A DNA stretch of 18,257 bases from an uncultured Clostridia bacterium. Lineage in GTDB: Bacteria; Bacillota; Clostridia; Oscillospirales; Oscillospiraceae. Position 1 is the stretch's first letter. Each line of letters begins with the position of its first letter. Positions 1 to 7,826 of the stretch are shown here, in pieces. The notes under the pieces are model-generated. The model was not told where the DNA came from. It made no database searches and was given only the letters and a program-made list of their open reading frames with translations. The stretch is taken from contig CANDEH010000046.1 of NCBI GenBank assembly GCA_947383645.1, positions 1 through 18,257 on the forward strand, given 5' to 3'. A program made the translations under genes and the position numbers.

Positions 1-3000
1 TCCGGGGCGGCGTAGGGGAAGATCCGGTTCACCGCCGGCTGGAGCCCCCCGGCCATGGGTTCGCCGCGCTCCACGGTGTCGCCGCCGATGAAGGGATAGA
101 GGGTGGACTCCACGAAGCGCATGCGGAGGTTTGGCAGGTAGTAGATGCAGTCCACGGTGTGGCCCATCTCCTGCATGGTGTCCCGCCCCATACCAGTGAG
201 GTAGCCCACCAGCACCTCGTCGATCTCCGCCCCCTCGGCCTCCATCAGGGGGACCACCCGGCGGACCCGCTTCCCGTCGTGGAGCATGTCGTCCACCAAA
301 ATGGCGGGCCGGTTGAAGGCCCGGATGGTCTTCACCTGATAGCGCAGAGGGGAGTAGCCGGGGTAGGCCTCGATGGAGTAGCCGGAGAGGTCCGCGGCGT
401 AGACCTTGTCGGTGTGCAGGGTCTTGGTGACGGTGTTGGGCACCGCCGCCCCCCGGAGGATCTTCCCAAAGGGCACGCAGATGCACGGCCCCAGCTTCCG
501 GGGCGCCGTGGGCACGGAGGGCACTCCGTTGCGGGCGGTGATACGGCCCACCAGCCGCCGGTGGAGCAGCGTGGCGGAGATGGAGAGGACCAGAGAGCCG
601 GGATAGAGGGCGGTCAGCGTCCGCTGGAGCCGCCGGTGGGCGGCGGTGAGGGCGGCGCGGACCCGCGGGCTCTCCCCCAGGGGGGCCTTGATTACGGTGT
701 CCATGTCCCTGGTCAGCACGATGGGGCGGCGCATGTCCACCACCAGGAGCTCCCGCGTGTCCGGGATCTCCGGCGCGGGCACAAAGCCCTGAAGAGTGAG
801 AATCTCCCGCAGGTGGGCGGGACAGTTGCCGGTCATGGGGTAGAAGAAGGCGTAGGTAATCTCCTGGCGCAGGGCGCAGGCCAGGGCCTCGGTGAGAAGG
901 TACTGACAGATCTCCTGCTGCTCAGGGCCCTTGGGCGCGTAGATGCCGGAGATGGCCAGTGCCTTGCCGCCGGCATTCTGCCGGACAAAGGCGGAGAGCC
1001 GGGTATCCCCCAGGCGGTCATAGAGCTCGTGGGAGTCCAGGCAGTGGAGGGAGACGAAGCCGCAGACAACCCCGGTCCGCTCCTGGCGCAGCGTAATCAC
1101 CGTGTCCTCCAGACTGCGGATGCGCCGGCAGATCTCCCGCCCCTGTTCCCGCCCTCTGGGGGAGGCGGCCAGCAGGGCCTCGGCCAGGGCGTCGTCCAGG
1201 CGGCCGTAGCAGTGAAAGGACAGGTCCTCGGCCTGGAGCACCGGCTTGTTCTGGGGCTCCCGCAGGTAGAGGTTGTGGCGGTAGATATACTCCTGGGCCA
1301 CCGGATCGATGAGGTTGGAGATGTCCCGGTTGGCGTCGATGGCGTCCCGAATGCGGGTGGAGCTGATGTCCTCTAAGTGGGGGGGCAGGCTCAGCTCCAC
1401 CACTTCCCCGGTGATGCGGCTGTAGTCCCGCTCCCGCTCCTCCTCCCCCTCGTTGACCCGGCGGAAGATCACGTGGTGGAAGGAGTGGATGGAGTCCTCC
1501 TCCGGCTCCGCTTTGTAGGAGGAGGCGTTTGCGACCACATCGCTGCCCACCACGATGTAGACCTCCTTGCCGGGGAAGGCCTGGCGCAGGGCGCGCAGGT
1601 TTTCGCTGCTGGCGATGTTCACCGGGAAGTCCTCGGGGAAGATGTGGACGTGAAACTCGTCGGCCACGGAGATGGAGGCCAGACGGCGGCGGATGCGGTG
1701 GGGCTGGGTCTTCTTGGACCAGCTGAACTCGTCGATGGCCAGCATCACCTCAAAGCCCAGGTCCCGGATGGCCCGGATGATCCCCTTGTGGCTGAGGGTG
1801 AAGGGGTCGAAGGTGCCGGGGAAAAAGGCGATCTTCTGCCGCTCCTCGAATCGGAAGCCCTTGCGGAGCAGCTCCTCCTCCGTGATGAAGCGGTAGATAC
1901 GGCTCATGGCGGCGGCGCGGTAGAAGAAGGTCAGTCCGCCGCCGCCGTTCTCGTGCATCAGAAACAGCAGCTTCTTGCTGGTGAGAAGGAAGGCCCGGCG
2001 CTTCTCGTGCTCGCTGAGCACCGGCGAACCGAACACGCTCTCGCCGATGACCTGCAATGCCTCCTGCCGCACCTCGCTGCGAAACCCCGCCAGGCCCTTG
2101 AGGAGCATCCCCAAAAGCCGCTCCCGGCGGCCCCGGTAGACCTCGTCCTCCTCGGGGAAGCGCTGGCGGTAGGCGCCGTAGTTCTCATAGACCACTCCCA
2201 CCGTGGCCAGCGCCGCCGCCACAATGGAGCTGTTGGCGCTGCACAGGGTATCCTGGAGATCCGAGAGCCGCTCCTCCAGCTGGGAGGGGGGCAGGAACAG
2301 GTAGAACTGACCCAAAAAGCTGGGGATGTACTTCGAGAACTCCTGCTGCCCGGTCTCCAGCCCCCGGGTCAGCTCCACGGCCACCTCGCTGCGCTGGTCG
2401 CGGCTGAGGAGGGGGGCGATGGCAAGAAGGGCGTTGCCCGCCGTACGGCGGACGGTAACCTGCTCGCTGACCATCAGGAGGTTGGAGAGGTGGGTGGCGA
2501 TGTGCAGGTGGTAGGAGGGTTCCAGGCGGGCAAAGACGGTGAGGATACGGATATTCCCCTTTTTGATGATCCAGGGGGTGGCCGCCTTCAGGTTTTCCAG
2601 GAAAATCTCGGAGATATCCTCGTCCTCCAGCTCGGCGATCACATCGTCCTCGTGGCCCCCCCGGAAGCGGCGCAGGGCGTACCGGCGCTGAAGACTCAAG
2701 CTGCGGCTGTCAGAGAGAGGCATGGCCTCAATCGCCCGCAGGGCCTCCTCCCGGCAGTTCTCCGCCTGGGCCAGCACCGACAGGAGCTCCAGGGCGGCGG
2801 CCCGGACGTTGACGGCCTCCCGGCGGCAAAGGGCGGCGGCGAAGCGGAGAAGGATCTCCAGCTGCTCCGGCGTGCAGCGCTCCAGGGGCAGCTGGGCGGC
2901 GGCGTCCAGGAGGGTAAAAGCGGTGGTGTCATCCATGTCCTCCCCGCCGGTGAAGTGGGACAGGAACAGCGACAGGAACTCCCCCTGCCGCTCCGGCGCG

Positions 3001-4550
3001 CAGCGGGCAAGGAGGGATCCGATGACCATCTTCAGCGTGTAGTTGAGCCACCGCTTGTGCATCTGGGTCAGCTTGTGGTCTGGGTAGAGAATGCGCATGA
3101 TATACGCCCGGGTGAGGGACACGTCCGTCACGGCGTCGGGGGGCGTCACGTGGTCGGCGGGGACCTCCTTGACATAGCCGGCGTGGAACTTGGCCAGGAT
3201 CTCCCCCATCAATGCCGCCGCCTGCCGGCGCACATCCCCCTCCCGGTGCATCAGCTGCTCGTAGAGGAAGGAGAGCATCATCTCCTTCTGCGCGGCGTTG
3301 AGGTAGATGGAGTAGGTCTCGAATACGCTCAGGTAGGCCCGCTGACGGCTCCAGCTGGTCTCCCCTCTGGCCTCCTCCAGAATCGCGGCGAAGCTGCGCT
3401 GGTTGCTCAGCCGGTGCATCAGGCTCAGGTTGTGCTCCACCCCGCTGCGCTTCAGGGTCTCCACCACCTCGCCGCTGTCCATCAGCGCGATGTCCCGGCG
3501 GGGGGCGGGGGGCAGCGTCCGGCCCAGAAGGTCCGTGTCCACCCCGAGGGAGATCATATAGCGCTCAAAGTCCTGAAGCTTTGCGTAGACGAAGATGTAG
3601 CGCCGGCGCTTCTGCTCGTCCACATTATCCAGCTTGGAGAGAATCACATCGAAGGATTCGGCCAGGGTAAAGATGTGGCAGATCTCCTCCCCGTCGGGCC
3701 CCCGCTCCTGCTTGGAGCGGAAGTCGGCGTAGATGAGAATCAGCGACTCCACCGACAGATTCTCCAGCTCCAGATCCCACACCGAGTGGTTGGCCGCAAT
3801 GTGGCCGATGGCGTCCAGCTTGTGCCGGCGGCACCAGTCCTGGGTGTAGTAGTAGTGGAGGTAGGGCACCCGCTCCCCGCTCCGGCAGCCGAATTTGCCG
3901 ATGTCGTGGGCCACCGCCGCCCCGGAGACCAGGGCCAGATCCACCGCCGCCCCGGCCCGCTTCAGGTCCCCCGCCACGGACATGGCCACAAAGTTCACCC
4001 CGGCGATGTGCTCCAGCGCCCGGAAAGGGGTGGCCTCCAGCCCCAGACGCATGGTCTCGTAGACGAACTCCCGGCGATAGGCGGTGACAAAGCGGTGGTA
4101 CTCCTCGGCATAGGGGCTGTCCTCCACCTCCCGGAGAAGGGCGATGTCCAGCAGCGGCTCCCGGGGGAAGGCGCGCCGCTCGTCGTCAAAGAGAGCCTGG
4201 AGCAGCGCTAAAAACAGCAGGGCCGGCGCCCCCTGGGGCGCCTCCCGCAGAGGAAGGTTGTCCGGCCGCGGAAAGAGGCAGGCGCAGGCATAGCGGTAGG
4301 TAAATGCGAGCCACCCCTCCTCCGGCGGCGCGGAGAGCGCACCGAGGATATCCCCGGCAAGGACCAGCGCCCGGGCGCAGGTGGGGCGCTGCCCCTCGCT
4401 GAGCAGCACCTGCACGCGGTCGGCAAAGTGCCGGTTCTCCAGCAGAGCGGCGATCTCCTCCCGGGGAAGGGGGAAGCGTCCGCCGCCCTGCCGGCCGCTG
4501 AGCGCGCGGAGCACGGTTTCGGTGATCTGTTGGGTCCGTTTCTTGGACAT
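1..4550 (-). CDS. Giant HD / helical-repeat / nucleotidyltransferase / GNAT-like / phosphoribosyltransferase protein (3' end outside window)
   Basis: One uninterrupted minus-strand frame gives 1516 codons and runs off the left edge. The ATG at 4550 follows GGAGGG about 9 nt upstream. Domains, by eye: an HD phosphohydrolase-like domain, about residues 175-330, with a full metal-ligand set (H181, H215-D216, H250/H255, D276); a long helical, HEAT-like stretch, about 380-890; a NadD/CoaD-type nucleotidyltransferase, about 905-1075, with GTFDPFTLSH (a TxGH-like site in which Ser replaces Gly), VVGSD near 1000 and ISSTRIR near 1062; a GNAT-like stretch, about 1095-1255; and a type I phosphoribosyltransferase, about 1290 onward, with the PRPP-loop motif ILVDDMLHDGKR near 1416. 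Such combinations are annotated in Clostridia as cytidylyltransferase or nicotinate-nucleotide adenylyltransferase. An NAD- or nucleotide-related role is inference; the substrate is unknown. It is probably cytosolic, since I saw no signal peptide. The gene is divergent from rpsB. Confidence 0.85.
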   Translation of the reverse strand, partial: MSKKRTQQITETVLRALSGRQGGGRFPLPREEIAALLENRHFADRVQVLLSEGQRPTCARALVLAGDILGALSAPPEEGWLAFTYRYACACLFPRPDNLPLREAPQGAPALLFLALLQALFDDERRAFPREPLLDIALLREVEDSPYAEEYHRFVTAYRREFVYETMRLGLEATPFRALEHIAGVNFVAMSVAGDLKRAGAAVDLALVSGAAVAHDIGKFGCRSGERVPYLHYYYTQDWCRRHKLDAIGHIAANHSVWDLELENLSVESLILIYADFRSKQERGPDGEEICHIFTLAESFDVILSKLDNVDEQKRRRYIFVYAKLQDFERYMISLGVDTDLLGRTLPPAPRRDIALMDSGEVVETLKRSGVEHNLSLMHRLSNQRSFAAILEEARGETSWSRQRAYLSVFETYSIYLNAAQKEMMLSFLYEQLMHREGDVRRQAAALMGEILAKFHAGYVKEVPADHVTPPDAVTDVSLTRAYIMRILYPDHKLTQMHKRWLNYTLKMVIGSLLARCAPERQGEFLSLFLSHFTGGEDMDDTTAFTLLDAAAQLPLERCTPEQLEILLRFAAALCRREAVNVRAAALELLSVLAQAENCREEALRAIEAMPLSDSRSLSLQRRYALRRFRGGHEDDVIAELEDEDISEIFLENLKAATPWIIKKGNIRILTVFARLEPSYHLHIATHLSNLLMVSEQVTVRRTAGNALLAIAPLLSRDQRSEVAVELTRGLETGQQEFSKYIPSFLGQFYLFLPPSQLEERLSDLQDTLCSANSSIVAAALATVGVVYENYGAYRQRFPEEDEVYRGRRERLLGMLLKGLAGFRSEVRQEALQVIGESVFGSPVLSEHEKRRAFLLTSKKLLFLMHENGGGGLTFFYRAAAMSRIYRFITEEELLRKGFRFEERQKIAFFPGTFDPFTLSHKGIIRAIRDLGFEVMLAIDEFSWSKKTQPHRIRRRLASISVADEFHVHIFPEDFPVNIASSENLRALRQAFPGKEVYIVVGSDVVANASSYKAEPEEDSIHSFHHVIFRRVNEGEEERERDYSRITGEVVELSLPPHLEDISSTRIRDAIDANRDISNLIDPVAQEYIYRHNLYLREPQNKPVLQAEDLSFHCYGRLDDALAEALLAASPRGREQGREICRRIRSLEDTVITLRQERTGVVCGFVSLHCLDSHELYDRLGDTRLSAFVRQNAGGKALAISGIYAPKGPEQQEICQYLLTEALACALRQEITYAFFYPMTGNCPAHLREILTLQGFVPAPEIPDTRELLVVDMRRPIVLTRDMDTVIKAPLGESPRVRAALTAAHRRLQRTLTALYPGSLVLSISATLLHRRLVGRITARNGVPSVPTAPRKLGPCICVPFGKILRGAAVPNTVTKTLHTDKVYAADLSGYSIEAYPGYSPLRYQVKTIRAFNRPAILVDDMLHDGKRVRRVVPLMEAEGAEIDEVLVGYLTGMGRDTMQEMGHTVDCIYYLPNLRMRFVESTLYPFIGGDTVERGEPMAGGLQPAVNRIFPYAAP

Positions 4551-4594
4551 GACGTAGTCCCTCCTATGGCCGGGGCGGCTGGTTTTGTGTACCT

Positions 4595-4623
4595 ATTATG
4601 CCGTAATTGGCGTAATAGTGCAA
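4595..4623 (-). promoter_or_regulatory. Sigma-A-like promoter for the giant multidomain gene
   Basis: Read on the minus strand, TTGCAC (4623-4618) and CATAAT (4600-4595) are separated by 17 bp. The -10 matches consensus at 5 of 6 positions and the -35 is weak. It would start transcription about 40 nt upstream of the ATG at 4550. Confidence 0.45.
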
Positions 4624-4648
4624 GGGGGAATATTGGATTTTTCCGCTG

Positions 4649-4665
4649 AGTTGGAAAGTCCAACT
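4649..4665. promoter_or_regulatory. Operator-like perfect palindrome
   Basis: AGTTGGA (4649-4655) and TCCAACT (4659-4665) form a perfect 7-3-7 dyad. It lies just upstream of the -35 of the leftward promoter. The size and position suit a dimeric regulator's site. No regulator is identified. Confidence 0.3.
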
Positions 4666-4860
4666 GCATCGCGCGTTCCAATTCTTGGGGCATACAATCC
4701 TCCCCGTCCCGGGACGGCTGACAAAGCGGTCTCCGCCGCGCAGGATAAAAAATCGCAGGAACATTCTAAATGTATTTTGAGGTTTGCTGACGCCGCCCCG
4801 GGGAAAAAGGACTACTGCTCAGCCCCTATAACATTTTTCAAGCAAAACCCGATTTCTTCC

Positions 4861-4889
4861 TTGCATTTTCCAACAAACTATGGTATTAT
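4861..4889 (+). promoter_or_regulatory. rpsB promoter with extended -10
   Basis: TTGCAT (4861-4866), a 17-bp spacer and TATTAT (4884-4889), with TG at 4881-4882 giving an extended -10 (TGGTATTAT). The predicted start near 4896 leaves a leader of about 115 nt before the rpsB ATG. That is long enough for ribosomal-protein autoregulation, but I could not identify a known leader motif. Confidence 0.6.
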
Positions 4890-5012
4890 ATTTCAGCATT
4901 CCACACGGAACCTGATGCTCGGCCGGTGCTCATTTGCAACATTCCCGGTGAGTTAGCCGAAAAAATGACGGTTCCGGAGGACAAAAACTAAATCTTTTGG
5001 AGGAAAAAACTA

Positions 5013-5744
5013 ATGGCAAGTGTCGTATCCATGAAGCAGCTGCTGGAGGCGGGCGTCCACTTCGGTCACCAGACCCGCCGCTGGAACCCCAAGATGGCCC
5101 CCTATATCTACACCGAGCGCAACGGCATCTATATCATCGACCTGCAAAAGACCGTGAAGAAGCTGGAGGAGGCGTACAACTTCGTCCGCTCCCTGGCGGA
5201 GAACGGCCAGTCCCTGCTGTTCGTGGGCACCAAGAAGCAGGCCCAGGAGGCCATCCGGGAGGAGTCCCAGCGCTGCAACATGTTCTACGTCAACGCCCGG
5301 TGGCTGGGCGGCATGATGACCAACTTCAAGACCATGCGCACCCGCGTGGACCGTCTGAACCAGCTCAAGCGGATGCAGGAGGACGGCACCTTCGACATGC
5401 TGCCCAAGAAGGAAGTCATCAAGCACATGGGCGAGATCGCCAAGCTGGAGAAGTACCTGGGCGGCGTGAAGGAGATGAAGCGCCTCCCCGGCGCCCTCTT
5501 CATCGTGGACACCCGCAAGGAGCGCAACGCCATCGCCGAGGCCCACAAGCTGGGCATCCCCGTGGTGGCCATCGCCGACACCAACTGCGATCCCGACGAG
5601 ATCGACTACCCCATCCCCGGCAACGACGACGCCATCCGCGCCATCAAGCTCATCGCCTCCGTCATGGCCAACGCCATGATCGAGGGCAAGCAGGGCGAGC
5701 AGACCGAGGAGGCCGAGGCCGCCCCGGAGAGCGCCGCTGAGTAA
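5013..5744 (+). CDS. rpsB: 30S ribosomal protein S2
   Basis: The 243-residue product carries the S2 signature near its N terminus (GVHFGHQTRRWNPKM, about residues 14-28) and family motifs such as FVGTKKQA and NARWLGGMMTNF. S2 is a late-assembling small-subunit protein at the head-platform junction of the 30S subunit. It can repress its own mRNA in some bacteria. The start at 5013 is fixed by a strong GGAGGA at 4999-5004, eight bases before the ATG. The C-terminal tail is acidic and Ala/Glu-rich, as is common in Firmicutes S2 proteins. It is followed by tsf in the usual rpsB-tsf order, with a hairpin between them. Confidence 0.98.
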   Translation: MASVVSMKQLLEAGVHFGHQTRRWNPKMAPYIYTERNGIYIIDLQKTVKKLEEAYNFVRSLAENGQSLLFVGTKKQAQEAIREESQRCNMFYVNARWLGGMMTNFKTMRTRVDRLNQLKRMQEDGTFDMLPKKEVIKHMGEIAKLEKYLGGVKEMKRLPGALFIVDTRKERNAIAEAHKLGIPVVAIADTNCDPDEIDYPIPGNDDAIRAIKLIASVMANAMIEGKQGEQTEEAEAAPESAAE

Positions 5745-5767
5745 GGCACAGCCAATCGGGTAACCCT

Positions 5768-5792
5768 ATGGGGCGGGCAGGTCCCGCCCCAT
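5768..5792 (+). terminator. Hairpin between rpsB and tsf, candidate attenuator
   Basis: ATGGGGCGGG (5768-5777) and CCCGCCCCAT (5783-5792) form a perfect 10-bp stem with a 5-nt loop, 23 nt after the rpsB stop. The following sequence is TTCCCGCATTTTTA, so the U-run is displaced and termination is probably partial. A second, weaker GC hairpin (5818-5825 with 5838-5844) is followed by TTTTT at 5852-5856. Together they could lower tsf output relative to rpsB. Confidence 0.55.
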
Positions 5793-5886
5793 TTCCCGCA
5801 TTTTTATCTGTGACCACTCCCCCGCTCCGGCGCAGGGGCGGGGACACCATATTTTTAATAAGAACGATTTTTAGGAGGAACGTATT

Positions 5887-6798
5887 ATGGCTTTTACAGC
5901 TGCTGACGTAAAGACCCTGCGGGAGAGAACCGGCGTGGGCATGATGGACTGCAAGAAGGCCCTGGCCGCCTCTGACGGCGATATGGACAAGGCCATCGAG
6001 TACCTGCGGGAGAAGGGCCTGGCCGCCTCCATCAAGAAGGGCGACCGCATCGCCGCCGAGGGCATGGCCTACGCCGCCGTCATCGACGGGGTGGGCGTTG
6101 TGGTGGAGGTCAACGCCGAGACCGACTTCGTGGGCAAGAACGAGAAGTTTGTGGACTTCGTCAAGGGCGTGGCCGCCACCGTGGTGGCCAACAAGCCCGC
6201 CAGCCTGGAGGCCCTGATGGAGTGCAAGTTCAGCGGCACCGACTTCACTGTGACCCAGCAGCAGCAGGAGATGGTGCTGGTCATCGGCGAGAACATCAAG
6301 GTCCGCCGCTTCGCCTTCTACACCGAGGGCGTCTCCGTGCCCTACGTCCACGCCGGCGGCAAGATCGCCGTGCTGGTGAACCTGGAGGTCACCGGCGGCA
6401 TCGACGTCACCGCCATCGGCAAGGACGTGGCGATGCAGATCACCTCCATGAACCCCCGCTTCTGGGACAAGGCCCAGGTCACCCAGGCGGTGCTGGACGA
6501 GGAGAAGAAGATCATGCTGGCCCAGATGGCCAACGACCCCAAGATGGCCAGCAAGCCCGACAAGGTCAAGGAGAACATCGTGGCCGGCAAGCTCAACAAG
6601 TTCTACGCCGAGAACTGCCTGCTCCAGCAGGAGTTCGTCAAGGACGGCGACATGAGCGTGGAGAAGTATATGGAGTCCGCCGCCAAGGCCCTGGGCGGCA
6701 CGGTGGTATTCAAGGACGCCGTCCGCTTCGAGAAGGGCGAGGGCATCGAGAAGAAGGAGGAGAACTTCGCCGAGGAGATCGCCTCCATGATTAAGTAA
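5887..6798 (+). CDS. tsf: Translation elongation factor Ts
   Basis: The 303-residue product is the nucleotide exchange factor that releases GDP from EF-Tu in the cytosol. The N-terminal UBA-like module spans about residues 6-45 (LRERTGVGMMDCKKAL). The TDFVGKN motif, about residues 79-85, is the conserved EF-Tu-contacting segment (usually TDFVAKN). The length fits the full-length family. The ATG at 5887 follows AGGAGGA at 5873-5879. It is the second gene of the rpsB-tsf pair and is followed at once by a strong terminator. Confidence 0.98.
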   Translation: MAFTAADVKTLRERTGVGMMDCKKALAASDGDMDKAIEYLREKGLAASIKKGDRIAAEGMAYAAVIDGVGVVVEVNAETDFVGKNEKFVDFVKGVAATVVANKPASLEALMECKFSGTDFTVTQQQQEMVLVIGENIKVRRFAFYTEGVSVPYVHAGGKIAVLVNLEVTGGIDVTAIGKDVAMQITSMNPRFWDKAQVTQAVLDEEKKIMLAQMANDPKMASKPDKVKENIVAGKLNKFYAENCLLQQEFVKDGDMSVEKYMESAAKALGGTVVFKDAVRFEKGEGIEKKEENFAEEIASMIK

Positions 6799-6809
6799 GA
6801 CAGGCAAAA

Positions 6810-6844
6810 AAAGGCCAGTCCCCGCAAGGGACTGGCCTTTTTTT
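6810..6844 (+). terminator. Rho-independent terminator after tsf
   Basis: AAAGGCCAGTCCC (6810-6822) and GGGACTGGCCTTT (6828-6840) form a perfect 13-bp stem with a 5-nt loop. A T-run follows (6838-6844) and an A-run precedes it (6806-6812), so the structure could work in both directions. It lies 12 nt past the tsf stop. Confidence 0.95.
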
Positions 6845-6851
6845 GTCCATA

Positions 6852-6864
6852 CGGGAACTTCCCG
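6852..6864. promoter_or_regulatory. Short palindrome upstream of the lipoprotein gene
   Basis: CGGGAA-C-TTCCCG is a perfect dyad in the 65-bp gap between the tsf terminator and the lipoprotein gene. No convincing -35/-10 pair was found there. The dyad may be an operator or chance. Confidence 0.2.
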
Positions 6865-6909
6865 GCGAAATTTTGCGTCTTAACAGGTAAACGACAGGGA
6901 GGGATAGCC

Positions 6910-7707
6910 ATGAGACAGTGGGCGGCGATATTGGGAGCGCTTCTGATGTTTACCCTGACCGGGTGCGCCCGGGAGGAACCGGGCCAGCGCCTGACCGCGG
7001 TGGGAATTGACACCTGCACCGGCGTGGTGACCGACTACTTCACCCGGGGGGACGGGGAGGCCTTTGCGGACTGCATCGAGGTGGACACCGGAGACGGCGG
7101 CCCCCTGCTCTTCACCCTGCCGGAGGCCGGTACCCCCGGCGTGGACGCGGAGGTGGGGATCGGTGATACCATCCGCTTGGAGAGCGACGGCGGGGACGAG
7201 GCGTACCGGCTGGTCCGGTCCTTGGAGGTGACAGAGGCCAGGTCTGTGCAGAAGGAGCCCCCGGCACTGACGGTCTCCGTCGGGGAGAAAACCCGCGCGG
7301 AGGCGGGAAAGGGGAGCTCCTCCTGGAGCTACAGCGACGGCCGGGGCGGCGGATGTAGTATTGAATCCTGCGCCGCCTCCCCCCTGCTGTGGGCGGAGAT
7401 CCCGTCCCTGCCTCTGTCCCCCGCCGAGCTGCCCCACGACACCCCCCTCCGGGTCTACCTGCAATTCGACCGTGCGCCGGACAGCCTGGAGGCGGCCTAC
7501 TGGAGCGGAGACTGCCGGGGACAGTCCGACGCGGAGAGCGTCAGCCTCCCCGCCCTCCTCGACGAAACATCCGGCTGCTTCTACATTGAGCTGCCGGACG
7601 TCAACTGCATCTACGAAATCCACGCCCGTTGGGACGAAGGCCCCGAGGGCTGGGGCGGCACAGCCTGGTACGCCTTCCGCACAGAGCTGCCGGCATATAA
7701 TCCCTAA
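6910..7707 (+). CDS. Putative lipoprotein of unknown function
   Basis: This 265-residue product has a short N-terminal positive charge (R2), a hydrophobic core (about residues 4-15) and a lipobox LTGC with lipidation Cys19. It should therefore be a membrane-anchored, surface-facing lipoprotein. I do not recognise the mature domain. Its first third (about 30-110) reads like a small beta-rich fold with alternating V/D/G segments. A Ser/Gly-rich linker (about 134-150) and an aromatic-rich C-terminal part, about 155-265, follow. Mature-part cysteines (about C36, C54, C148, C153, C202, C217, C227) could form disulfides. GGGAGG at 6899-6904 sets the ATG. It stands alone between the tsf terminator and a convergent ligase gene. 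Confidence 0.8.
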   Translation: MRQWAAILGALLMFTLTGCAREEPGQRLTAVGIDTCTGVVTDYFTRGDGEAFADCIEVDTGDGGPLLFTLPEAGTPGVDAEVGIGDTIRLESDGGDEAYRLVRSLEVTEARSVQKEPPALTVSVGEKTRAEAGKGSSSWSYSDGRGGGCSIESCAASPLLWAEIPSLPLSPAELPHDTPLRVYLQFDRAPDSLEAAYWSGDCRGQSDAESVSLPALLDETSGCFYIELPDVNCIYEIHARWDEGPEGWGGTAWYAFRTELPAYNP

Positions 7708-7716
7708 AACGCTACA

Positions 7717-7813
7717 GATTGCAGGGAATATAAAATACCCTGCGATAAAAGCAGGGACAGGGCTGCGGCCCAATAGCCGCAGCCCTGTCTCCATCTCTAT
7801 ATTCCCTACAACC
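7717..7813. repeat. Nested inverted repeat enclosing a terminator hairpin
   Basis: The outer arms, 7717-7732 and 7798-7813, match at 14 of 16 positions when inverted. Inside lies a 14-bp perfect stem (7756-7769 with 7776-7789, 6-nt loop). A small hairpin (7721-7726 with 7738-7743) competes with the outer arm. The inner stem, read on the minus strand, is followed by TTTT. It is the likely terminator of the ligase gene and may also serve the convergent lipoprotein gene. Confidence 0.65.
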
Positions 7814-7826
7814 CTACAGGTTTATC

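Larger units (their letters stand above)
4551..5012. other. Divergent intergenic region between the giant gene and rpsB
   Basis: This 462-bp stretch holds the leftward promoter (4595-4623), an operator-like palindrome (4649-4665) and the rightward rpsB promoter (4861-4889), followed by an rpsB leader of about 115 nt. Between about 4670 and 4860 I see no convincing gene, RNA or repeat. The leader has a weak hairpin around 4945-4958 and a GGAGG at 4976-4980 that is not followed by a useful start codon. Confidence 0.6.

Noticed and set aside
159..4211. Very long plus-strand open frames opposite the giant gene (159-1376 and 1377-4211)
   Set aside because: They are in codon-phase antisense to the recognisable minus-strand protein. 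Their Gly/Leu/Val/His-rich translations have no domains, and high GC with few Leu (TTA/CTA) or Ser (TCA) codons opposite explains the lack of stops.
4965..4991. Eight-codon leader peptide ahead of rpsB
   Set aside because: It has only a weak upstream purine tract and no run of regulatory codons; a chance ATG is as likely.
5662..6807. Minus-strand open frame opposite tsf
   Set aside because: Antisense to a certain EF-Ts gene, low-complexity translation, no ribosome-binding site.
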